Shown: positions 34,176 through 46,150 of the stretch, one piece after another
How the letters are laid out: each line of letters begins with the position of its first letter
How positions within the stretch are numbered: the stretch's first letter is position 1
Assembly (NCBI RefSeq): GCF_040412425.1
Contig: NC_089782.1
Coordinates: forward strand, 19,775,122-19,839,121
Direction: 5' to 3'
Length of the DNA stretch: 64,000 nt
Source of the DNA: Macrobrachium rosenbergii
Taxonomy: Eukaryota; Arthropoda; Malacostraca; Decapoda; Palaemonidae
The notes under the pieces: model-generated
What the model was told of the DNA's origin: nothing
Seen by the model: only the letters and a program-made list of their open reading frames with translations
The model's database searches: none
Made by a program: the position numbers and the translations under genes

Positions 34176-35170
34176 ATTGACAGGTGACGAAAAGGCTTAA
34201 CCTCTCAATTTTTAATCCCAACACCCCAAAGAAAAAACATTTCTGGTCCAAGGACAAGCCACAAGTTTCAAGCCCCATTCTTTATTCCAAACACTCCTCA
34301 GATTTTGGTACCAAAGAACAAGAAACCATACACAAACGTATGTTTTAGGATGTAGTTCTACATGGCTTACCTAAGCATGCTGGGTTTGGTTGCAGCACTG
34401 TCGCTCTTCTCCCAGCGGCAGTTAGCATACTCCCCGTCAATAAGACCCCTGGTTTTCCGCTGTAGTGCCTATGTGGTTAGGACTAACCATGCCACCTACT
34501 GACACCCAGTATAGTCGAATTTGTTCGAGCTCATGGCAGTAATGTTTTAAAAATACTGTCTCTGATGACCACCCCATACATTTGGAGACTTCTTCGAAAG
34601 AGACATTTCTGTAGAAGGCCAACGACGTACTTACTTTCCTAATATCATGCTACCTAGGAAAGGAGTGTAGATTTTCCTTTTTAATGAGAGACACTACAGT
34701 TATTCTCAGCCCTTGTAGAGTGAGTGGTTTGTTTGTGCTAGGGTGTAGGAGAATTGACCCTCTGGGATGGTTGCCAGGACTTCTAGGCAAACCTTAAGTA
34801 CTTGAACGGGGCATAATGTCTTGTCTGCTAAATTGAGTTTTCTTATCGTCTGCAAAATTGAGTTTTCTTATCGAAATAGGGGATTTCCTTCTTAAAGGAC
34901 TCCCAGTTTTGGCTAGGAATGATGGACCAGGGGACATTGATGGTCAGCTGTTTGCGTGATGTATCGTCCCCGTCCAAGAGAACCCAGTCCACTAATACAA
35001 GCGTCTGAAGCTAACACAATCAAGAAGATCGCTTTTTGGAGCATGTGAGTTGTGGTTGTATTGGGTCCATTGAACTGAGGGGTTGATAGAAGTGTAAGCA
35101 CCTTGTTCAGGGACCAAGTAATTGGGAGCCTTTCGGGAGCAGGTCTTTTTAGTGCAAAAGACCAGAGAAG
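33780..35170 (-). mobile_element. DIRS-like element remnant, minus strand (recombinase and 3' end)
   Basis: Read on the minus strand: tyrosine recombinase blocks VLTLLSTPQF, AIFLIVLASDACISGLGSL (about 35100-34960) and, further on, AFYRNVSFEEVSKCMGWSSE then VFLKHY (about 34620-34540). The first matches the A-S-G-x-R-V-S-E-L region, with the catalytic Arg changed to Cys. The second matches the C-terminal H-x-x-R/W-S-S-x2-V-F-x2-HY region. Downstream on the same strand is a palindromic module (about 34165-33780). Stops interrupt the reading frame. RT was not seen. Confidence 0.7.
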
Positions 35171-35345
35171 GGAAGTGACAATTTCTATGTTAGAGTCAAT
35201 CCCGAATCCATAAATTATTAGAAAACTAGTTATTACTAATTGTCTGTAGTCCCTTATATATAAAATATATTCGGTATTACAGGCTAATTTGACTACAGGT
35301 GTGTAGCTGTTAAGATATTTTATTAAATATCTATGTTAACTTAAA

Positions 35346-36780
35346 CCCTCTAAGATTTAGGTTAGCTTTGACACAGGTACATGAAAAGTATTTAGGAAAT
35401 GTAAATAGAGCTGCAGGAAAGTCAGAGGTAACAATAGAAATGATTAAAATATTTGGAAATCTAGGCAAAGAGTGGGTGCACACACTATTGATTAAGATCT
35501 GGGATGTAGAGGAAATGCCAAGGGACTGGAACGATAGTTGGATGATTAAACTGTATAAACAAAAAGGAGATGTGTTGAACTGTGGGAACTACAGAGGAAT
35601 AAAGCTTTTGGAGCATGTATTCAAGATACTAGAAAGAATAGTAGAAGGAAGGTTGAGAGAGTTGATAGATATACATGAGCAGCAGTTTGGGTTTATGAAA
35701 GGAAAGAGCATGGTGGATGCTATTTTTATAGCAGTACTAAGTCTAAGAGAAGTATTTAGAGGGAAACAGGAAAGCTTACATGTGTTTTGTGGACCTTGAA
35801 AAGGCGTAGGACAGGGTACCAAGAAGAGTAGTTTATTTGTGTTTGAGAAAGAGAGGAGTACCAGAGAAGTTGGTAAGATTAGTGAAGATAATGTGTGAGG
35901 GGGCGAGAACCAGTGTACAGACAAAATTTGGGGAGACTAAGGCATTCCCCTTGGAGGTTGGCCTCCATCAGGGATCAGCTCTTGAGTCCATTCTTGCTCC
36001 TCGTCATTATAGACAATTTGACATCAGAATTAAGGAACAACGAAGAACTGTGGGAACTGATGTTTGCTGATGATTTAGTCATTATAGCAGACACAGAAGA
36101 AGAACTTCAAGAAAGGTTTTTAGCGTGGAAAGGAGCCCTAGAAAAGAAAGGATTGAAAGTGAACATTGGAAAGACAGAGCTAATGATTAGCAGTAAAGAA
36201 GTACATGAAGAAGTAAACATTCAAGTGGAAGAGGTACAGCAGTAAAACAGAATGATGAGTTTAACTACTTGGGATCAATAATAACAGAGGAGGGAGGTAC
36301 TGAGAAAGCAGTGAGACAAAGAGTGAAAGAAGCATGGCAAAAGTGGAGAGAAGTAACTGGATTTTTTTAGACAAGAAAATGCCATTAAGGCTCAAAATGA
36401 AGATTTATAAGAAAGTTATCAGGCCCGTACTATTATATGGGGCAGAAGCTTGGGCACTTAAGAGGAAAGAGGAGGGACTGTTGGAAAGAACCAAGATGAG
36501 GATGGTGAGAGGGATTGCTGGAGGGTCAAGATATAAGAAGAATGTGTGGTATATGTAATGTAAAGGAGAAGGCTAGTGAAGTTCGTCTGAGGAGGTGGAA
36601 CCAATCAAGAGAGCTGAGAACATGCCAATGATGAGGAGGAGTGTTGGGCATCAGCAGATCAGATGGATGGATGTGGTGAGGAGGGATATGGGTGAGGTGG
36701 GACTTGGGGAAGAAGATGCAAGGAATAGAAATAGATGGAGAAAGTTGACTCGAGCAGCTGACCCTGCTGTATAGGTCGAA
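35346..36780 (+). pseudogene. Non-LTR retrotransposon reverse transcriptase, frameshifted
   Basis: Runs from about 35380: EVTIEMIKIFGNLGKEWV, NYRGIKLLEHVFKILERIVE, HEQQFGFMKGKSMVDAIF, a stop near 35799, VPEKLVRLVKIMCEGARTSV, GLHQGSAL, then FADDLVIIADTEEELQERF (the FADD catalytic box intact, about 36063), GLKVNIGKTELMISSKE, then PLRLKMKIYKKVIRPVLLYG and EAWALKRKEEGLLERTKMRM in later frames. This is a typical endonuclease-type non-LTR RT (RTE-like to my eye). The 5' endonuclease part is missing, as expected for 5'-truncated insertions. Confidence 0.88.
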
Positions 36781-36807
36781 AGAAGAAGATATGGCTGTAT
36801 TACTTAT

Positions 36808-37081
36808 ACAGGCTGTCCCCGGGTATCAGCGGGGGTTCTGTTCTGAGGGTGTGATGATAACTGAAAATCGGCGATTTTCGGCGCTTTTTCGGCGATTTTT
36901 GGGCTTATCGGCGCCAAAAAGTGCTGATTTTCGGTTATTGGCACCTCTGTTAGGTATATATCAGCACCAATACCCAATTATCGGTGCCGATAAGCGGAAA
37001 TCAGCGATTTTCGTCGCTAAACAAGAGACGTAAAACTGGATCGCTGTTAACCGAGCCTGCCATTAACCGGGGACTGCTTGT
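36808..37081. mobile_element. MITE-like element with ACAGGCTGTCCCCGGG ends
   Basis: The left end ACAGGCTGTCCCCGGG and right end CCGGGGACTGCTTGT are inverted repeats with a few mismatches. The inside is full of short ATCGGCGATTTTCGGCG-type blocks in both orientations (TTTTCGGCG, CGATTTTCG). About 274 bp, no coding capacity. It resembles a family I associate with decapod and other invertebrate genomes. Confidence 0.7.
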
Positions 37082-38424
37082 ACCTTGTTGGTCTGTTTGC
37101 GAGGGCTATGTGAAATTTAATTTTGAATGTCATGTCATTCAGACTAACTGCTATAAACTAATTTGTTTAAGTAACCCAAGCTACTGTTTTACTGTACATG
37201 GCTTAGATTAATGCCTCTAACATAATCTATGTAAGGTTAAGAACAGAGGATTTCTTTCTGAGAGAGTTGGTGGCTCATAGAGCTGTGTTGGTGCTGGGAG
37301 AACAGAGAGGACTGGGTAAGGTTGGAGCAACATGTACCTCAATCCAAGTAGAAAAGATTGTGAGTCCATTTGGTGGAGATTGCAGACAGCAAGGTAGAGA
37401 GGTGTTGTGATCCTCAGAGCTTAAAATGGAATCAGTTTTCTCGTGCAGATTATCTATGAGCTGATGCAAGCTGTGTTCCAACTAATGTAAGAAGAGAATA
37501 GGTAGCTCTTGAGTTGACCCATCTTGATAGACTTGAGTTAGCTGGGCTGTGGCACCCACAGAGCCAGAGTCAGATGGTACCAAAGCATATCAGGATAGTG
37601 CTGAGGCAAAGGGTCAGAAGCTTCACACATGCACAGGTAAGAAGCAATTCCTTTATCAGAAGCCTTGAGAGCCAGCACGTACTGTCTTCTACATGGATAA
37701 TAACACTATAAAATTCAAGATAAGTTCTCACATCTACTACAGTTTATTTAAGTACACACCTGGTCCCAACACTCACTACACATCAAATGTAAGTCTTTTT
37801 CCACTCTTTCCATAAAGTTGCATTACTGTACTCTATGCCTAGGTGGTCCATACACCTTATGTTGATACATAACCAGTAACGATAATTCTAACTCCATCAC
37901 CAAAAGCCTTGAAGGATAATCGTACTCTTGAATTCATACACAAATCAGAAAATATATATACATGATTAGAAAGAGCTGTAGTTTGCTGTAATAACAAGAT
38001 AATAGCAAAGACTAAACTTATGATATCAAAATAACAAAATGCACAAACAAACAACTTGTAAGCTTTGTGCAAGCCATTAGACACAGAGTGGGTGACTCAG
38101 TTTACCTCCTCGGGAAGTGTGGATTTTTTTCCAGTGAGTGTCTGGAAGATTGCATGGATGGATTCAAGGCTAATGTAAAATAACTGATTTTTGATGACAA
38201 AAATCCTTACAGACTACCATAATTTTACATGAAATTGTTATTTTGGAAATAAGTAGTCTTGTGTTCAGAATTAAGGTGGATAGAATAATTACTTTTTATA
38301 CGAGATTTCAAAGTTTGTCTGCAAAATTAAATGGAAACATTTTGTTTTATTATTTCAGTTGTACCATGAGCACAGTATATGTAGAAATTTTTTTTAATTA
38401 CTGCAAGACTTTCATTTATTACAG
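37082..38424. other. ABCA intron 5, distal part
   Basis: AT-rich intron after the MITE-like element. Nothing recognised apart from the acceptor TTTATTACAG at 38415-38424. Confidence 0.55.
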
Positions 38425-38651
38425 ATAACTACAAACAGGAGTATGACATTGCCAGATGTCACTTTACAACTGTATCCAAAAGCCGAGTTCACATCAGGTG
38501 GAACCTTTGTGCTCCGGAGTATTGTCCCTTTGTACATGGTTTTTGCATGGGCACAGTTTATTGTATATATGATGATGCTTGTTGTTGAAGAGAAAGAGAA
38601 AAGAATTAAAGAAGGCATGAAAATGATGGGCTTGAGGGATTCTGTCTATTG
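38425..38651 (+). CDS. ABCA5: ABCA5-like transporter, exon 6 (TM2 and EKE coupling segment)
   Basis: Phase 0 in, 2 out; donor TTG followed by GTGAGT. It encodes ITTNRSMTLPDVTLQLYPKA, the TM2 helix (LRSIVPLYMVFAWAQFIVYM), and the strongly conserved EEKEKRIKEGMKMMGLRDSV. The EKE-x-x-I-K-E-x-M-x-x-M-G-L motif, just after TM2 on the cytosolic side, is a hallmark of ABCA transporters. NRS is a possible glycosylation site. Confidence 0.97.
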
Positions 38652-39311
38652 GTGAGTATAGATCATGTAACCTGAGTATTTAGTTATTGCCAGTGTCTTA
38701 AGTAGTAGTAATTTTAATGCCTGCAAGTTAATGATCCATAACAACTATGAATTATGTTTCCAGAAATAGATGAATATTTATTGTGGTCGTAATGCTCCTG
38801 GCCTTTATAAGTATGCAGAAATATCTTAAAGGTGTTAGTTTTTCATCTTTCACACAACTTCCAGAGATGGGTCCTTAACAACAGAATAGCAGTACTGCAA
38901 AAGTTTATGATGTAGCAATTTCCTTAGTTTTTCAAGTCTATGTTGAAAATGTTCTAGTACTTTATATTTAGATTATGTAATATGAGAAGTCTTCCTTGTC
39001 TTTAAATTTGAAAAAAAATTACTTTGTTAATTGTGAAGAAGTGATACACTCTATGACTGATGGGTATGTAGGCAGTAGGAGTTTTTCTTATTGTAAAAGT
39101 GTTTTAAATCCAAAATTAAGCATATAAATTTTACTTGTTTCTTTTAAAAGTAGTCTCCAAAGTAGATATTTACTGTTGAAAAAGGTTCTCATAGATTGAT
39201 CAAGATACCGCACTAGGCATTCATTGAATGCTTATTGATTGATGTGATGTAACATAATACAAATACTGTATATGGTATTCATGCTAGATATTCTGTTGTT
39301 CTCTTACGCAG
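38652..39311. other. ABCA intron 6
   Basis: Short intron (660 bp), AT-rich, GTGAGT to TTACGCAG; nothing else recognised. Confidence 0.8.
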
Positions 39312-39498
39312 GTTGTCATGGTTTACGATATACGGGGGCTATGTGATCCTCTTATCTGTGATATGCATAATTATCCTTCCTCTAGCTAGGGTCTTTGTAC
39401 ATGTCAACGTGTTCCTCCTGTTTTTGCTCTTCCTTTTGTATGGCTGCTCCTCCATTGTGTTTGCCCTGATGTTGACACCATTTTTTAATAAGGCAAAG
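39312..39498 (+). CDS. ABCA5: ABCA5-like transporter, exon 7 (TM3-TM4)
   Basis: Phase 2 in, 0 out; acceptor TACGCAG, donor AAG followed by GTGAGC. It encodes LSWFTIYGGYVILLSVICII (TM3), HVNVFLLFLLFLLYGCSSIV (TM4) and FALMLTPFFNKAK. The LSW at the start completes the GLRDSVYW-LSW joint with exon 6. The ALMLTP-x-F-x-K-x-K ending is very close to vertebrate ABCA5. Confidence 0.97.
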
Positions 39499-40344
39499 GT
39501 GAGCAAATCAATTTTATTATTTTGCATTTTTTGGTGATTTTTTAAAATGTGATGAAAGAAGCTTTGAAACCTATCACTTGCTATAAATGATTTATGGGTA
39601 GGTGAAAACTGTATCTTATAAGCAATTGGTGTGATGAGCATCAAAACAAGTTTGACACTTGTTGGTCAGTTGAAAAGGGTAGATATATTGTATTTATATG
39701 AAAATGAAGAAAATTTTATGGATATTTTGTATCATATAAGCAGTCTTCAGGAATTGGTGCTGATAAAATGTTTAACGATTAGCATGAACAGGGTGAGGGA
39801 AGATCCATTCTCCAGAAGTCTGTCTTTTAAAGTAAAATTGAAAAAACCTACAATCAACTATTTCAAATTTTACTTATGCTTTAGTGCCCAGCAGGTTCTT
39901 ATAGCCGAGAGTTAAATCTGTAAGAAGAAAAAGAAATCAATGGATTCTTTGAGGTGACCACCACTTACTTATTACATTTGACTCTCAAATTTTGCTGGTT
40001 TCAGGTTTGCATATTTGATAACTTATAGAGTTTTTGTCAGTAATTAATGGTAATAATTTTTTGGTAAAGTTAATGGCCTCAGTGCCCTTTACAGTATTAG
40101 GATTGAAGGTTTGGGTCAAAAGTTATTGGTAATTTCCAGTTTTAGCAGCGAACTGGCGCCTGCAACTGCTATGAATTTCAAAGAATTATGCATCATGCAC
40201 ATCATTTTCTACTCATTTCGTTTTTATAGTGCCTAGATATCCAGGTGGTATTTTGGCAGCCTCAAAGCTCTAGATATTACAAAACTAAGGGGTAACATGG
40301 ATTTTCATGTTTGCTAAGGATGCTGCCCACTTTAAAGCATTGAC
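39499..40344. other. ABCA intron 7, proximal part
   Basis: AT-rich, nothing recognised up to the TTAA-ended satellite element at 40345. Confidence 0.6.
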
Positions 40345-42541
40345 TTAACCCTTTAACGCCGAAGCCCTATTTACAAAAACGTCTAACGTATGCTGGCGGC
40401 GTTCGGTGAGTTAGCGCCGAAGCGGAAAAAAAAAGTTTTTTCAAAAATCACAGCACGCTTAGTTTTTAAGATTAAGAGTTCATTTTTGGCTCATTTTTTT
40501 CATTGCCTGAAGTTTAGTATGCAACCATCAGAAACGAAAAAATATCGTTATCATATATAAATATTGGAATATATGACAGCAAAAAAAAAAAAAACTCGTA
40601 TATAATTGTATACAAATCGCGCTGTAAGCAAAAGCGGTTAAAGCTAATGAGTTAATTTTTTTATTTGTATTGTACACTAAATTGCGATGATTTTGATATA
40701 TAACAAATTTTAAAACGATCAAAGCAACACAGAGAAAATATTATCACAAAATGATGCATGAATTAAACGCCGGACGTAAAAAATGTTTTTCAAAAAATTC
40801 ACCATAAATCGAAATATTGTGCTAGAGACTTCCCGTTTGTTGAAAAATGAAGCTAATTGATTGAATATTACTAGACTGTAAGTGTTTTAGCTTACAATTG
40901 CAGTTTTCGACCATTTCGGTCGAGTTAAAGTTGACTGAAAGTCGAATGTTTTCTATTTATCGTGATTTATATGGAAATATTTCAAAACCGATAAAAGCTA
41001 AAACCATGAGTTATTTTTTGTTGTATTGTACATGAGATTGCACACATTTTCATATATAACACTTTATGTAACGACTAATATAAAGCGGTGCAAATATTAC
41101 GACAACGAGACGAAAGAATTTCTGAGATATTCGGCCGAGTTACCGCGCAGATGTAAGGAAAATGTTTTTTTTTAAAATTTACCATAAATCGAAATATTGT
41201 GCTAGAGACTTCCAATTTATTGCAAAATGAAGTTAAATGATTGAATATTACTAGAATGTAAGAGTTTTAGCTTACAATTGCGTTTTTTTACCATTTCGGT
41301 CAAGTTAAAGTTGACCGAAGGTTGAAATTTTGGCAGTTATCGTGATTTATGTGAAAATATTTCAAAACTGATAAAAGCTACAACCATGAGCTATTTTCTG
41401 TTGTATTCTACATGAAATTGCGCACATTTTCATATATAAAAGTTTATGTAACGACTAACGTAAAATGATGCAAACATTACGACAACATGACGAAAGAATT
41501 TCTGAGATGTTCGGCGGGTTTACGTGGCGCAGACGTAAGGAAAAAATTTTTTTCAGAAATTCACCATAAATCGAAATATTGTGCTAGAGACTTCCAGTTT
41601 GTTGCAAAATGAAGGTACATGATTGAATATTACTAGAATGTAAGAGTTTTAGCTTATAATTGCGTTTTTGACCATTTCGATCGAAGTTAAAGTTGACCAA
41701 AAGCTTGAAATTTTGGCAGTTATCGTGATTTATATGAAAATATTTCAAAACTGATAAAAGCTACAACCATGAGTTATTTTCTGTTGTATTCTACATGAAA
41801 TTTCGCACATTTCCATATATAAAACTTGATGTAACGACTAATATAAAACAGTGCTAACATTACGACAACGTGACGAAAGAATTTCTGGTGCGGACGTAAG
41901 GAAAAAGTTTTTTCAGAAATTCACCATAAATCGAAATATTGTGCTAAAGACTTTCAATTGGTTGCAAAATGAAGGTAAATGATTGAATATTACTAGATCG
42001 TAAGAGTTTTAGCTTAAAGTTGCGTTTTTTTACCATTTCGGTTGAGTCAAAGTTGACCGAAGGTTGAAATTTTGGCAGTTATCGTGGTTTATATGAAAAT
42101 ATTTCCAAACTGATAAAAGCTACAACCATGGGTTATATTTTGCTGTATTGTACGTGAATTTGTGCACATTTTCATATATAAAACTTTATGTAATGGCTAA
42201 TATAGAACAGTGCAAAAATTACGACAAAATGACGAAAGAATTTATGAAATTTTCGGCTGAGTTACCGCCCCTGCGTAAGAAAAAAGTTTTTTTCAAAAAT
42301 TCACCATAAATCGAAATATTGTGCTAGAGACTTCCAATTTGTTGCAAAATGAAGGTACATGATTGAATATTACTAGAATGTAAGAGTTTTAGCTTACAAT
42401 TGCGTTTTTCGACCATTTTGGTCGAGTCAAAGTTGACCGAAGGTTGAAATTTTTTGTAGTCGACGTATGGTACGTCCACTCGGCACCCAACAGACAATTT
42501 TAGTCGACGTATGATACGTCCAATAGGGGTTTAAGGGTTAA
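40345..42541. repeat. 380-bp-period satellite enclosed by TTAA-ended inverted repeats
   Basis: The block ACCATAAATCGAAATATTGT recurs at 40801, 41181, 41563, 41923 and 42303, spacing 380, 382, 360 and 380 bp, with the whole unit repeated. Units share GATTGAATATTACTAGA, GTTAAAGTTGACCGAAG and CATTTTCATATATAAA. The array is bounded by TTAACCCTTTAACGCCGAAG on the left and GGTTTAAGGGTTAA on the right. These ends resemble the piggyBac-like element ends at 28719, so I read this as a non-autonomous TTAA-type element with expanded internal repeats. No coding sequence. Confidence 0.85.
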
Positions 42542-43164
42542 GAGTCCCTTTTTTTTTGCTTGTATTTATCAAATACTTAGTAAACTGCTTTATAATAATA
42601 ATAATACTGATAATAATAACATTTGTCAAACAAGTAACCTTATATACGGAATTGTGCATTTCTTGCCACTTTAATTACAGTATTCCTGTGCGGATACAAA
42701 TTTGAAGTCTCTTAAATGGCTATACCTTTGGCAAAAGCTGGTCTGGTCATTTAAGCTTGGTAACAAGGTAGTTCACTAGTAGCAGGTGAGTGAGGGGTTG
42801 GGTGGACCCGTCCACTTTCTTGACTTTCTGTGGCACTTTTTTTTTTTTTTTTTTTTAGCAACACTGCTGGTAACATATTTGTTCTCTGCTTGAATGTGGT
42901 TATGGCTGCTGCTGTTGAAGCAAATACCCCTGTGTATTTACTGTTGATGACTGTGGCTTGTATTTTGGTTTTTGCTATGATTATTGTATGAATAATGGTG
43001 CCTGAGTTTTCTCTTGTACAGAAGGTAGTACTTATAGCTTAGGTGTTCTTGGGCATGATGGTGTGCAGAAGGTTTTATATCATCCTCAAACAGTGACTGT
43101 AATTTTGTTTTCTATTTTGTTGCAGATGGCAAAAATGTACACATTCAACTGCATTTAGTACCTG

Positions 43165-43758
43165 TTGCCTGCCCAGTGGAGAGGTTACTGGTTTGAGAAG
43201 AAGCCTACGAAGGCCATGTTAGTGTCTTTTGAGTGTATTACATTGATGTTTTCCCCCCTCAGTCCTTCAACAGTAGTCCCCTACCCTGACCCCTGCTTCT
43301 ACTACTGGGATGTTGTCAGTCTGTTTTCACCGTGCTTGGCCCAAAGAGGGAACACAGGACTGTATGGTTACCTACCTAGGTGTTCTTCATCTTGCACTGT
43401 GGACAATGTGATGGCTGTGCTTGCCACTTTCATCAACACTTCATCTGTTCTCACCTTTTTCAGCACCAGTACTCATAGCAAAACTAAGCAGTTACTGCAG
43501 GGGCTAGGGTCTTCTCTTGGGTTAACAAAGGGTTTGTCCCATTGTTATTACCTTCCTGGAGGGCTTTGCTACAGCCAAGAACTCAATGTTTGCATGTTCT
43601 TGGACAATTCCACTGCTTTGGCAGTAGCCTTTCTGGATGGCACCACCAGTCCTGAAGCTGCCATTGTTCCTGCTGTTCCTGTTGCTGTTTTGGAAGCTCT
43701 TGTTGAAATTCTTCTCTCTACATGGATGCCTGCGTCAACTTCAGCCTTGGTGATCCCT
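43165..43758 (+). pseudogene. gag-like ORF of the third DIRS-like element
   Basis: The longest open frame of the window (198 codons), starting MPAQWRGYWFEKKPTKAMLV and ending in Ala/Val/Pro-rich repeats (AAIVPAVPVAVLEALVE). No domain is recognised. The Pro/Val/Ala-rich end resembles a second low-complexity stretch at 49640-50000. The position before RT suggests gag, with the start probably lost by frameshift. Confidence 0.45.
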
Positions 43759-44029
43759 TGAGATGTTAGAGAGGTCTTTGATCATAAAAGGTTGAAGAAG
43801 CACAAGTGTATTTTGTCCTCATCCTCTTCCTCCTCCGCACCTTCCTCTTTGCCTTGCCTGTCTCAAGACTGGCATAAACATATGGAGAAGCCCTGGAAGG
43901 CAACCCTCTGTAAGAAGGTTAGGACGTCTTCTCATGGACTACTCTCCGGGCTTCTACAGTATGCTCTTACTAGTGGAAGAGGCAACATGGGCCTGGAGGT
44001 CAGTCACTGGATCTCTTGTCTGCAGAACA

Positions 44030-45110
44030 GGTTTGTTTAGTGGACCCCATTCAGGATGGAAACCCCAGAGTCTGTGTTGGCTCTTATCAGAGAGAGTGGC
44101 CCCATGTTTTTGATGGACCTGAAGGATGCGTATTTCCAGATACCCATCTGTCAGGACTCTGATGCACCTTTGCTTTTCTTGTGACTTGACAGTCTTTCTT
44201 TTTAAGGTCATATGCTTTGGACCATTGACCTTCCATGGATATTCACGTGTGTTCACTCTAGTGTCTGCTTGGTCCCAGTTGCTTGTGGTCTGTCTGCTTT
44301 GTGTCTCAATGATTGGTTGATTCTAATGTCTTGCAAGGTGAAGTTGCTCCGGGATGTAGAGTAATGGCTTTCATTTTGTCTCTGGCAAAGTACTTGGGCA
44401 TATTGATTGACACGGTTTTGATGAGTCATTCCTGCTGACTCTAGGATCAGCAAATTCAAGGAGGTATAAGTTCAGTTCCTATCATGAAAGGAAAACCAGC
44501 TTGGATTCGGCAGATCATACATGGTCACCTGTCATCTTTGAAGGAGATTGTTCCTTGTGGTTGGATTCACTTATGGTTGCTTCACCGGTGTCTGAAGCAG
44601 TCCTGATCACTATGCCTGATCATCCAACACTCCCTGGGCCCTTCAGACAGGAAATAAAGGATGATATTGCATGGTGGTTGGATAACAGGCATCTCCTGGT
44701 AGGTGTTCCATTGAGCTTCCCCTCCCCCTGAAGATGTTGCTTCTTTTTTCAGATGCATCAAAAGAAGGGTGAGGCACACACTTGGACGGCTGATTCATTT
44801 ATGGACACAAAATTTTTCTTATTTGCACATGAACATTCTTGAATTGGGTGCAGAAATTCTGGCACTACAAACATTTCCGGTTCAGTTGGTGGATCTTTCA
44901 GGAGTGTTGATTAGTTGACAATATGTCCTAGGTGGCATATGACAGCAAGCAAAGTGGATTGTTTTCCTACCCCTTGGCTGCTTGGCAAGGCAGATGCAAT
45001 AATGGACAGTTTGACACTTTGTTGAGCTGTCAGCCAGATACATCCCAGGCCATCAGAATGTAGTTGGCAGACCAGCTCAGTTGTCAAAACTTCCTGTGTT
45101 CTCTCTTCCA
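44030..45110 (+). pseudogene. RT-RNase H of the third DIRS-like element
   Basis: RT: VALIRESGPMFLMDLKDAYF-like block near 44075-44150 (catalytic Asp kept in DLKDAYFQIPI), then FTRVF-type and LVSAWSQLL near 44250, LNDWLIL near 44315 (the DD box is lost). RNase H: DNRHLLVGVPLSFPSP near 44690, RCIKRR and HTLGRLIHLWT, then LHMNILELGAEILALQTFPV near 44825. Multiple frame changes. Confidence 0.78.
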
Positions 45111-45383
45111 TACTGAAACCATGGGCTGTGCTGGAGGATGTCTTTGGGTACGAGTTAGACAGCCTCGGTTTCTATTGTTTTCCCTGTTCAGTTTGATCTG
45201 CTGAGTAATCAAGGAAGGACTGGTCACCCCCAGTCTCAGGATGACTATAGTGACTCTCTGTTTGCCACAAGTTGAGAGGTAAGTTAAATCTTGTCGAGGT
45301 GCCAAGAGAGTTACCCCCATAACCCACACTGCTTTGTCAGCATTATGTGTTGAGGTACCACCTGTCTGTGGAGTTGTTTGCAC

Positions 45384-45433
45384 TTCATGGCTGGAGACTA
45401 CATAACTATTCATGGCTGGAGACTATATAACTA
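45384..45433. repeat. 25-bp tandem duplication
   Basis: Two copies of TTCATGGCTGGAGACTAYAT followed by AACTA, one difference, inside the third DIRS-like element. Confidence 0.9.
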
Positions 45434-45659
45434 TTCACATGAGAGAAAGGCTTGTCTAGCAGGGCTACTTGGGAGATCAGGTGCTATAAGTAATCCCACA
45501 GCAGATGTTTACTAGGTAAAGTGGACCATCTCCTGTTGTCGATATTGTGAGATGGGTTTCTCTCCACTATGCAGCAGATGTTTGTATTCTTCAAATCATC
45601 TATCTATGCTAAGACAAGCCCCACTTTTTCTCTGATAAGGAATAAACCCAGCCCTTTTT

Positions 45660-46150
45660 CAGATGTTTCAGATGAAGGGCGTGGGCCCCTCTGCCTTGGT
45701 TGTGGTCTCTATGCTCTTGTGGAGCTTTGAGCACTCTTGCACACCCTGTAAACTTAGACATGTCCCTGACAAGAGACACAAGAGTTTTTCTACGTCCTCC
45801 TTGTGGGACTTTGCAGGTGAGGATTGTAACAAGATGCTGTTGTGCTTAGTGAGAGTTTTGGGGTACTGCCTGCACAGGGCTTGACATCTTAGGCCCAAGT
45901 GTCATTGACTATTTATTCATTAGTACAGTACTGGGAGACAACAACATATCCAAGAACACCATCTCATTCTGGCTGTGAGAGATCATTAAATGTGTATAAG
46001 TCACTGAGTGAGGGCTCAAAAAGTCTGGAGTATTACTCTGTTCTTGGTGTTCAAGAATTTTCAATAGCACATGTGCCTTGCACTGCCAGAACACCTTTAC
46101 CTCAGGGGTGTTGCACATGAGTGGTGGCTGCACGTTATATAGTTGCCTGA
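45660..46150 (+). pseudogene. Tyrosine recombinase remnant of the third DIRS-like element
   Basis: Frames give FSTSSLWDFAGEDCNKMLLC then LVRVLGYCLHRA (about 45790-45880), matching the L-L-C-P-V-R-A-L-x-Y-Y-L-x-R-T block of DIRS-type recombinases with several changes. A further block near 46010 (SKSLEYYSVLGVQEFS) fits the region of the catalytic H-x-x-R (A-H-x-V-R), but here the residues are lost. Confidence 0.55.

Noticed and set aside
35589..35924. 111-codon minus-strand ORF
   Set aside because: It is the complement of the non-LTR RT coding strand.
43165..43761. 198-codon ORF as a host gene
   Set aside because: It lies between inverted DIRS termini just before RT, with no splice context; it is more likely gag.
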